Under the pieces are notes generated by a model that was not told the DNA's origin, did not search any database, and worked only from the letters and a program-made list of their open reading frames with translations. DNA of 36,881 nucleotides, from assembly GCA_037176905.1 (NCBI GenBank), contig JBBBWG010000815.1:1-36881 (forward strand), in the 5' to 3' direction. This stretch comes from Azolla pinnata (Eukaryota; Streptophyta; Polypodiopsida; Salviniales; Salviniaceae). Positions 22,325 to 30,203 of the stretch are shown piece by piece (the first letter of the stretch is position 1; every line of letters starts with the position of its first letter). The translations under genes and the position numbers were made by a program.

Positions 22325-24913
22325 TTATGGGATTCTGGGGAAGTTGATCGAGAGCCGGGGCTTGGCCTTGCTGGCGTTAGGCATCAGGGCCGGCGGCGGC
22401 GATGGGACGAAGCGGGAGCGGGGGTAGACGAGGATCGGGAGGCCGTCGCGCATCTTGAGCGTGATGGCGATCTCGTAGTGGGGCTCGAACGCGGGCGCGG
22501 CGAGCGCGAAGCGGAAGCGGCGCACGATCGCGGCCACCGCGCACTTCATCTGCAGGATGGCCATGTCCTTGCCGAGGCAAGTGCGGGGCCCGCCCTGGAA
22601 CACGGGGAACTTGAAGGGGCTCACCTGGACGAAGCTACCGATGCCAGAATCGGAGGCATTACCAGAGGCATTATCGGAGGCATTATCAGCGGCGGCATTA
22701 TCAACATTAGCAGCATTAGCAGCAGCAGCTGCCGCGGGGGATGATGATTCGAGCCAGCGTTCCGGGCGGAAGTGGACGCAGTCGGGGCCCCAGTTCGCCT
22801 CGCTGCGCCCCGCCGCGTACGCGTTGTAGATCATGTGCGAGCCGCGCGCGACGCGCGTGCCGTCGGGCAGCACGTCGGCCGCCTCGACGAGCTTGATGTC
22901 GTGGGGCACGGGCGGGTACAGGCGCAGCCCCTCGTGGATCGCCGCGTGCAGGTACGTCATGCCCTTCAGCTCCTCGTAAGTGAACTCGTCGTCGTCATCT
23001 TCTCCCCCTTCGTCTTCTTCGTCCGTTGCTTCTTCTGCATCGGCTTCTGCTCCTCCGTCAGCTGATTCAGCTTCAGCTTCTGTTGGTTCAGCTTCAGCTT
23101 CAGCTTCTGTTGATTCTGATTCTGCTCCTGCTTCTGATGATTCTGCTTCTGCTCCTGCTTCTGTTTCATCTTTCTCGGCAGCTTTCCGTTCCTTCAGTCG
23201 ACCTGCATTGGCTTGATGAACTTCCTGGTCTTGACCAGCCTTCTCTTCTTGACCAGCCTTCTCCAGGTCTTGACCAGCCTTCTCTTCTTGACCAGCCTTC
23301 TCCAGGTCTTGACCAGCCTTCTCTTCTTGACCAGCCTTCTCCATGTCTTGACCAGACTTCTCTTCTTGACCAGACTTCTGTTCTTGACCAGACTTCTGGT
23401 CTTGACCATCTTGACCTGGCCAAGGAACGACCTTTGCTCCACGGCTCTTCTTCGCCGTCGTCTTCATCGCCGTCGCCGTCGCCGTCGCCGTCGTCGTCTC
23501 CGTCGCGGCCTCTGCAGCACCTGCGGCCCTCTTCTTCCTCGCCNNNNNNNNNNNNNNNNNNNNNNNNNNNNNNNNNNNNNNNNNNNNNNNNNNNNNNNNN
23601 NNNNNNNNNNNNNNNNNNNNNNNNNNNNNNNNNNNNNNNNNNNTCGCCGTCGCCGTCGCCGTCGCCGTCGTCGTCTCCGTCGCGGCCTCTGCAGCACCTG
23701 CGGCCCTCTTCTTCCTCGCCCGCACCACTCTGCTCACCTCGCCGTAGATCTTCTCCTCCACCTCCGGGTGCTTGATGAGCAGCCAGAAGAACCAGGTGAG
23801 CCCCACGGAGGTGGAGTCCCTCCCCGCCACCATGAAGCTGATGCTGTTGTCGCGCAGGCACTCCTCCTTCTTCCGCTCCGCCGCGTACAGCTTCCCGTAC
23901 TCGCCCCCGGCCATGGCCCCAGCGCCGGCCCCGGCCCCGGCCCCCCGGTACAGCTTCTTGTCCTCCTGCACCTTCTTGTCCGTCTCGCTGCACTGCATCA
24001 TGCTCATCATCCGCGACAACAGGTCGCAGGCGCCGGGGCCGCCATCGCCGCCGCCGTTTCCGCCTCCGCCGGCGGCGTTCCGCATCAGGTGGTCCCGCTT
24101 CCTGCGGCGGATCACGTCCATGGCGAAACGGTGGACCACATGGAGCGCCTCCGAGAGCTTCCGCTCGGATCCCACGTTCATGGCCTTGGCGAGCTTCCAC
24201 ATCCAGTTCGGGAGGAAGAAGCGTTTGAGGATGAGCTCCGACGCATCATCGAACGCCTTCACCAGAGGCCCGTTCTCCATGGACAGATCGAGGCAGGCCG
24301 GATCCACGCCCAGCGTAACCTGGCACACGTTGTCGAAGGCATACTTCATGAAGATATCCTGCAGATCCACAGGCGTCGGGGGGGAGGAGGAGGAGGAGCA
24401 GGCCCCGCGGAGAACTGGCACCAAACGCTCCTTCACCTCGCTCTGGATCGTGTCCAGGATGAACGTCTTCAGGGAGTGCGCCGAGAAGCCATGGATCGTC
24501 ATCTTCCGCTGCACCTTCCACACCTCGCCGTCGCTGTTGAAGATGCTGTCGCCGAGCATGTCCTCCATCACCATGTGGAAGCGGAAGCCCTTGCTGTAGT
24601 TGGGGAAGTTGGTCTTGAGCATGTGCTCCACGACGACGGGGTCCGCGGTCGTGTGGAATTCCATGCCGAAGATGCACGTGGAGAAGGTGAGCAGCTTCTC
24701 CTCGCGCATGATCTCCGTCACGAAGTCGTGGAGCCGGTGAATGTTGCGGAACAACGGGACCGCGGTCCCGATCAGGGGCAGCGAGCGCGGAGGCCCGAAG
24801 AGCTTCCATCCCACGCAGGCTACGATGAAGAGCACCGGCACCATAACCTGCATTGGCATCGAGATCAGCCACGAAACCGCCGTGTCCACCGTGCTTCCCA
24901 GGAACAGCTCCAT
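22325..24913 (-). CDS. CYP86-clan cytochrome P450 (CYP86/CYP94-like) with large low-complexity insert
   Basis: Membrane-bound P450 of the clan that omega-hydroxylates fatty acids for cutin, suberin or fatty-acid catabolism. Single open frame of 862 codons including a 100-N gap; 803 if the gap and one copy of its duplicated flank are removed. A GTG at 24922 is in frame, but the first ATG is at 24913. Features: N-terminal hydrophobic anchor (about 10-40), proline hinge GPPRSLPLIG, C-helix WKVQR, I-helix AGRDST (363-368), ExxR as EGLR (661-664), FRPERW (715-720) and heme loop FQGGPRTCLG with ligand Cys779. Usual clan length is about 500-560 aa. Here an insert of about 190 real residues (roughly 393-643 in gapped numbering) separates the I-helix region from the K helix. 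It is Ala/Thr-rich, then Gln-Glu-Lys repeats, then Glu/Ala/Asp-rich. Smaller Gly/Ala and Ala/Asn/Asp inserts occur before the I helix and before the heme loop. Position 367 is Ser where a conserved Thr is usual. The sequence is much richer in GC than neighbouring genes. CYP94 versus CYP86 is not resolved. Confidence 0.88.
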   Translation of the reverse strand: MELFLGSTVDTAVSWLISMPMQVMVPVLFIVACVGWKLFGPPRSLPLIGTAVPLFRNIHRLHDFVTEIMREEKLLTFSTCIFGMEFHTTADPVVVEHMLKTNFPNYSKGFRFHMVMEDMLGDSIFNSDGEVWKVQRKMTIHGFSAHSLKTFILDTIQSEVKERLVPVLRGACSSSSSPPTPVDLQDIFMKYAFDNVCQVTLGVDPACLDLSMENGPLVKAFDDASELILKRFFLPNWMWKLAKAMNVGSERKLSEALHVVHRFAMDVIRRRKRDHLMRNAAGGGGNGGGDGGPGACDLLSRMMSMMQCSETDKKVQEDKKLYRGAGAGAGAGAMAGGEYGKLYAAERKKEECLRDNSISFMVAGRDSTSVGLTWFFWLLIKHPEVEEKIYGEVSRVVRARKKRAAGAAEAATETTTATATATAXXXXXXXXXXXXXXXXXXXXXXXXXXXXXXXXXXARKKRAAGAAEAATETTTATATATAMKTTAKKSRGAKVVPWPGQDGQDQKSGQEQKSGQEEKSGQDMEKAGQEEKAGQDLEKAGQEEKAGQDLEKAGQEEKAGQDQEVHQANAGRLKERKAAEKDETEAGAEAESSEAGAESESTEAEAEAEPTEAEAESADGGAEADAEEATDEEDEGGEDDDDEFTYEELKGMTYLHAAIHEGLRLYPPVPHDIKLVEAADVLPDGTRVARGSHMIYNAYAAGRSEANWGPDCVHFRPERWLESSSPAAAAAANAANVDNAAADNASDNASGNASDSGIGSFVQVSPFKFPVFQGGPRTCLGKDMAILQMKCAVAAIVRRFRFALAAPAFEPHYEIAITLKMRDGLPILVYPRSRFVPSPPPALMPNASKAKPRLSINFPRIP
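23467..23720. repeat. Identical 77-base flanks on both sides of the assembly gap
   Basis: Bases 23467-23543 and 23644-23720 are identical, one ending where the Ns begin and the other starting where they end. This is the usual sign of two contigs with an unmerged overlap. The segment is rich in GCCGTC repeats, which are hard to assemble. Confidence 0.95.
23544..23643. other. Assembly gap of exactly 100 N
   Basis: One hundred unknown bases, the conventional scaffold gap size, so the real length is not known. It falls in the repeat-rich insert of the P450. Confidence 1.
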
Positions 24914-24970
24914 CGTCGTCACTCGGCTCGCGGTTCGGCGTCGGATCCCGAGGTATTCTTCTTCTACACG

Positions 24971-25150
24971 ATCGATCGATTAATCGATTCGGTTCCTTTC
25001 CTGAGGGCACGATCGATCGATCGATCGATTCGGTTCCTTTCCTGAGGGCACGATCGATCGATCGATTCGGTTCCTCTCCTGAGGGCACGATCGATCGATC
25101 GATTCGGTTCCTCTCTTGAGGGCACGACCGATCGATTCGGTTCCTTTCCT
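24971..25150 (+). repeat. Minisatellite with variable GATC runs upstream of the P450
   Basis: Five copies of a unit built as attcggttcct-tcctgagg, then gcac, then (GATC)n. Copies start at 24987, 25028, 25065, 25102 and 25135, so the periods are 41, 37, 37 and 33. The differences are all multiples of four, matching gain or loss of GATC steps. The array lies 60-240 bases upstream of the P450 ATG, in its leader or promoter. Confidence 0.9.
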
Positions 25151-25199
25151 AAGGACTTCTTTGTGCCTCACGGCTCTTTGCTCCTTGCTATGTACCTAG

Positions 25200-25575
25200 G
25201 CTTCCCCAGACATTGGATTTACAGAGTTTTTGTGGACCAGAACTAGCTAGTAGAAGCTTCCCTAGACATTGGATTCACAGGAGTTTTGTGGACTGGAACT
25301 AGCTAGTAGAAGCTTCCCCAGATATTGGGATTTACAGAATTTGTGGATTGGAACTACCTAGTAGACGCTTCCCCAGACGTCGGATTTGTAGAGTTTTGTG
25401 GACCGGATGGAACTGCCTAGAAGCTTCCCTAGACGTTGGATTTGCAGACTACCTTGTCGAAGCTTCCCTAGACATTGGATTTACAAAGTTTTTGTGGATT
25501 GGAACTACCTAGTAGAACCTTCCTCCAGGCATTGGATTTGCAGAGTTTTTGTGGATTGGAACTACCCTAGTTTAA
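25200..25575 (+). repeat. Minisatellite of about 56 bases, seven copies
   Basis: Units begin with cttccccagacattggattt, followed by a tgtgga-(c/t)-ggaacta-ctagtagaag block. Copies start near 25200, 25256, 25312, 25367, 25423 (shortened to 39), 25462 and 25518. Copies differ by about 10-20 %. No coding frame is conserved among units. With the neighbouring GATC array it covers most of the first 650 bases upstream of the P450. Confidence 0.9.
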
Positions 25576-28019
25576 GATCGGGTCTACCTGCAGATGCTGA
25601 ATGTTTCTCGGATCTCTGGGTGGTGGTTGTTTGCGAGGCCCTTGCCGAGGGTGAAGATCAGATTGGTGTATATATGGGATGCCTGCAGATGCCGCATTGA
25701 TGCCTCGTAAATGTGCCATCTACCCGAGGGTGGCAATGCAATGGAGTTTAAATGGCCATTATGGCACGTATCAACCGTCGCGCTCGCGACTGTCTACATA
25801 CAACAGAGAAGTCGAGGGGTCTGTAGTAGGGAGACGACATACAGAAAGAGAAGCATTACTATCATGTTTCGTAGTAGGAACTTGACATGGGAACAACAGT
25901 ATGTATACGTATATGCGCGTTTGTGCTATGTAGAGCAGCGTTAAAAAGCATGTATATGTCGAGCTATCTACTGTACGCGAAATGCCCCCCCTGTTCCTTT
26001 TTCTCCGCGATGATAATAAAGCTAATCCTCGTACAGGTTTTGCGTGGGCGATTTCACCTTTGGTTAGATGCTGGTTGCTGGGCTCTCTTAATGATTACCA
26101 GCTTCTTACATTTACCGTTTCTATTGGTTGAGCAGTAGTAGGTGCACCGAAGGCCGCGGAAAAAAAACTGTCCTCGTGTTCTGGGCAAGGATCGACGCAC
26201 ATGCATGCAGCAGATATTTTGTAAACACTTCAAGTCTTCCTCTCCACACAAGTCCCTGAGATGCATTGGCTAATCTGTCATACACAAGCCAAATCAAATC
26301 AGAACCGAAATCTCGCTTGAACTCGAGGCAAACAAGTAGAAGTAAACTAGATTTGGAAAGGCAGAAGGAAAGAAAAAAGGATGCTATCGTTTTCCTTCCG
26401 CTCCCTGATCGGGAATGTTTGATGATCATGTCATAAACAGGAAATTCAACAGTCTAGCATTTCATAGCACGATAACCTTCAACTCTCAGCTAGATACATG
26501 TCATTAGGGAGAGTTCCAATTAATGAAGGGGCCCCTAGCCACCCAATAGTCCTAGAGGTACTTTCCATATACTTGTACATGTCATGACCAATCCCTTCCC
26601 TAAGGTAGCCATCACCATTATTGGTTAGTTGCTTCTCAGTCACCATCAATTATAAGTAGGCATTCTCTTTGTATCTTAGTGGAAAACAAAGTCCATCTTC
26701 CTCAACAAATGGGCACCAGCGTTGTGTTGAACTTAATGGTGGAAGTGTTGTGACATCTTTTGTCTTGAAGAGAGGGGTCTTGGGTTGAAATCCGTTCGAA
26801 CTGCTGAACAATTTGCCTTACTACCATGAACAAAATGGTTCCACTAGTCATCTAGATACACCATAAAAACCAAAATACGCTTACATATTAGACGAATCCA
26901 TTATTGATGTAGCAATTGTTATCGTTACTCCTGCTCTGCCTCCTCCGCCTCCTCATCTTCTTCTTCTTTTGCACCATCGGCATTGCACCTCGATGGTGTT
27001 GTGCCTGCCATAGCCCTGGACAAGGGAGCTGGTTCACTGTTTCCTCCTTCCATGGGCTTGGCTAGCCGGTTCTTTTCTTCTTCTTCTTCGGAAGCAAACA
27101 AAAAACAGAAGCCAAAATGGAGACTTGGCCAAAAGAAGAGGATGAAGTTTGAACAACACCAATACCAAGAAGAAGAAGAAGAAGGAGAGGAGGAACAAGT
27201 GTTACAACTTTGCGGATTGCTCCATTTCCTCATTCGGCTTTCGCTACATTATATTGTCTTATTGACTGATCAATGCCATCACCGCCACTTTCCTATGCTC
27301 GATCAATTCCGTGTAACCACGAGAGAGCTGTTCGTGGTGGGGTGGGCAGTCATGAGATGGAGAGAAATTGCTTTGGCTCATGGGATGGAAAAGATGTTAC
27401 TTCTTCGTCCGTTGCCGGACACAATGTCCAGCGTGAATCGATGCGTGAACCATGGCTGCTTGTCGACCACAATGAGAACATAAAACCGTGCCTTGTATAA
27501 ACACTCAAAGAGTGCATGTGTGCGATCTGCCCTAGGGTGTGTAAAGTAGTGTCGCCTTGCCCACTCCTATTCATTTGAAAAAACTCCCGAAATACTCCCT
27601 CTAGCCTGTAGAATGCGCATGACGAAAGCCCATGAATCCATCATACATAATGGCAAGAAATTACGCGACTTCCATTCATGCATCGAGTCTACTGTAAGAT
27701 GCTTCTAATTGCGTATATATGGTTTCCGTTTGTATATCCATACTAAGATCGATTCAACCTCCCCCGAGCAAATGGCGAGAGGGTGAGATCGACAGAACAG
27801 ATTGAAGTGAGTTCTACAACACTCCTATCTCGATCGACAGATCGATCGAAGATCATTTTGAAGAAGGTTTTGTGTTTGGATCGTCCAATTTTTTTAACTG
27901 AAATCCCAAAGAACAAACATTTTTACACGCCCTCGCGTTTTTTTCTTTGTTAATGGTGCTCTCAGACACAAGCGAGTAGTGTAAACACATTCCCACGTTT
28001 CTGTCGCACGTTTTCTTCA
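25576..28019. other. Spacer without recognised genes
   Basis: Mixed AT-rich sequence between the P450 upstream repeats and the presumed leader of the dsRNA-binding protein gene. Short open frames at 26054-26429 and 26925-27500 have no family resemblance. The 26935-27200 block is driven by GAA/CTT triplets. Two 'ctgcagatgc' stretches near 25590 and 25684 are a small local repeat. No terminal repeats or RNA genes seen. Confidence 0.4.
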
Positions 28020-28073
28020 GCTGCAGATCCCCTCGTCGTCGTCCTCCTCCTCCTCTTTCCTGCTGCGTCGTCC

Positions 28074-28080
28074 ATGAAAG
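28074..28080 (+). CDS. Candidate first coding exon of the dsRNA-binding protein gene
   Basis: ATGAAAG followed by GTATTC could be a minimal first coding exon. Joined to 30204 it gives MKGFGDKVPIFKNQL in frame, a compact start like those of plant DRB proteins, whose first dsRBD begins near the N-terminus. The alternative is a stronger donor, GGAGG/GTAAGT, ending at 28295. That would use an ATG at 28112 in the same phase but adds an odd Cys/Phe-rich 61-residue leader. One of the two is likely; the choice is uncertain. Confidence 0.35.
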
Positions 28081-28659
28081 GTATTCCTTCCTCTGCTTCT
28101 TCCATGAAACATTGTCTTGGTTTTCCTTCTACTTCTGTTGCCTCTTTTTAAACTTGCGTAGTGCCTTCGGAGAGGAAGCATATCCCCTTTCCCTTCTAGT
28201 CGGAGAAGAAGTGAATTCACAAACAAGCAAGCCTTTTAAGCATTTGAAATTCTTCTCCTGCGGTGGAAGGGAAAAAAAAGAAGGGGGGGGGGAGGGTAAG
28301 TTGCTTAAGCAGGGAAAAGATCAATGGCTAGGGATCAGATTTAAAATTTGAGAAATTCCGTTCAGCTACCGAAGAGAAACAATTTGGTCCAAAGTTTGCT
28401 TTTTTTCCTTTGTACATCCTAAGAGAGATCTGGAAATCCGTCACAATATCCTTCAGAGGATAATGAAGGGGTTTACACATATATTGCTGCAAGGAGGACA
28501 AAGGAATATACAGACCACATATCCTAGAAAGGACGAGGAACATTCCATGCCCTCCTAGGGTCATTAAGGAATTCACCATCAGGATGCACTTGAGCAGGAT
28601 AATGAATGGCTTGCACGTCTTTTGCACACTCTTGAGAGATTGGTGGGGAGATTTAGATA

Positions 28660-28892
28660 TTTTAAGACCATATAGTAATGATGTTAGACTAGGGAAAAGG
28701 AAGATGGGAGCTTGAGCTGTTGTACCAAGGCTCATGAACAAGTATGCTATGAAAGAGGTGTATTTCGAAAAATTCCATATAGTAATGATGTTTTAAGATC
28801 AATATAGTAATGATGTTAGACTAGGTAAAAGGAAGATGAGAGCTTGAGCTGTTGTACTAAGTCTCATGATCAAGTATGCTATGAAAGAGATG
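28660..28892 (+). repeat. 131-base-period direct duplication
   Basis: The block at 28660-28760 (ttttaagaccatatagtaat onward) recurs at 28791-28892 with a few substitutions over about 100 bases, and a partial third piece (ccatatagtaatgatg) sits at about 28775-28790. The apparent minus-strand frame over 28328-28741 is a by-product. Confidence 0.9.
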
Positions 28893-28968
28893 TGAACTAA
28901 CTGTGGTTGCAAGTAACTGTGCCAAGTTTAAAATTAACGAATTGGTGGAGATGATTCTATGCAATCTG

Positions 28969-29125
28969 TCAAGTACAAGAACTTGCAGAGATTGCAAGAC
29001 ATATGATGCTTTGTTTTCAAGTACAAGAACTAGTAGAGATTGCTAGAGATACTATGCTGTGTGTCAAGTACAAGAACTAGTTGAGTTTGCAAATCACTAT
29101 GCCAAGTTTCAGGTAATTGGACCCG
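28969..29125 (+). repeat. 48-base minisatellite, three to four copies
   Basis: Units beginning tcaagtacaagaact start at 28969, 29017 and 29064. Each is followed by (g)agattgc-style text and an atgc block. Degenerate copies extend to about 29155. Confidence 0.85.
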
Positions 29126-29376
29126 TAGTGATTGCAAGTCACCATGCCATGCTTTGGGTTTATGGTTAGTAATACCATGTAAAAAAATTGAATATCCATT
29201 ACAATTCATTGGGGAATCTCAGAGTAGTATCACTCTAATGTTTCGTGCTTGTTTGCATTGGTTGAGCTGATTTCTATTCTTCTAGTTTCCCACCTGTTCC
29301 AACTTTGGTAAATGGATTTCAATACCATTGATTGCATTGTACAGTACTGACTGCCCGCTTTAAGTTTTGAGTGTAC

Positions 29377-29715
29377 TATTACAAGCACTTCGGTCATAAA
29401 AGGTTGACTTCTGACTTGGATACAGATGGTACTGAATGCAACTTTACTATTTATTCCTTGAGAACATCGAAACAATTTTAATGTTGTGAAAGAAGTCATG
29501 CTAATGCACCTCAGTATTATCACAAGTTCATTGGTCTTAACATGTGACTTGGGACTTAGATACAGATGAACTGAATGCAATTCTACCATGAGAACATCAG
29601 AACTCTTTCATGAAAGAATTAATTTGAATGCGCCGCGGTATTATTACAAGCACTTTGGTCTTAACATGTTGACTTATGATTTAGATACAGATGAAACAAG
29701 AACATCAGAACACTT
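29377..29715 (+). repeat. About 130-base repeat, three degenerate copies
   Basis: Copies start near 29377, 29515 and 29639. They share tattacaagcactt-ggtc, then ttgactt, then gatacagatg, and an agaacatc block. Periods are 138 and 124 bases. Confidence 0.85.
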
Positions 29716-30203
29716 TCAATGTTGGGATTACATTAGCCTATTCCAACTCTATCTTATTTGCACTTAAAGTTTCTGAGAACTTAGGTGCAAAATTCTAGTA
29801 TCACCACTCTTATCTGAAATTTAGGAAGATAAAAGAAACTACCATTGGAATTGGACCTGTCTATCAGATTCCAAGCCTAGATGAAAACATTGGCATTCTG
29901 CTGTGTTGAGTAGCCTTCCGGCTGCAGTATTAGATTCTTATGGTTTGCTTAAAGTCAGGTCTTTACCTCCTGGCCTGCCTATGCTGTGTGGATATAACAT
30001 TATGTGGCCTATTCTCTACAGTCATCTTTCTGTATTTTCGAAATCATGTATGATCATGCTATTTCCTTTAACAAGCTTAAAGAAGCTTATATATATCATT
30101 ATCAATCTCTGATACGTGCCTATTTGATGGCAAAGTGAGGAATCAGTTGTCTAGCTTGTAATAGAGAAATATAGGTGTGTAAGAGTATGCTCTATGCTTG
30201 CAG

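Larger units (their letters stand above)
22985..23735 (-). repeat. Low-complexity insert in the P450, including EKAGQ minisatellite
   Basis: On the minus strand this stretch encodes (in order) an Ala/Thr-rich run, the gap, the same run again, a repeat of ~18-21-base units giving KSGQE / EKAGQEEKAGQDL (about eleven units at 23230-23413; a 39-base higher-order period is clear in the middle), then Glu/Ala/Ser and Asp/Glu runs. All units keep the reading frame. It lies between the I/J and K helices, a surface loop in P450 folds. Confidence 0.85.
28081..30203 (+). other. Presumed first intron of the dsRNA-binding protein gene, full of local duplications
   Basis: The 3' end is a clear acceptor, TGCTTGCAG at 30203. 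The sequence up to about 28300 may be leader. The rest carries three different families of local direct repeats (separate entries) and no convincing coding frame. Confidence 0.45.

Noticed and set aside
22982..23738. The P450 insert as an unrecognised intron (GAG/GTGAGC donor, GACGAG acceptor, in frame)
   Set aside because: The acceptor side is purine-rich with no pyrimidine tract, the insert is GC-rich and open throughout, and removal would leave the J-K spacing about 12 residues too short. Not excluded without RNA data.
24914..24922. P450 start at a GTG giving three more residues
   Set aside because: GTG starts are not expected in plant nuclear genes; the ATG at 24913 is first and is followed by a normal membrane anchor.
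23213..25045. 610-codon plus-strand open frame
   Set aside because: It is the antisense shadow of the GC-rich P450, with Leu/Arg/His-rich translation and no domain.
28328..28741. 137-codon minus-strand frame
   Set aside because: It overlaps a recent 131-base duplication, shows no protein family and lies in the presumed DRB leader intron.
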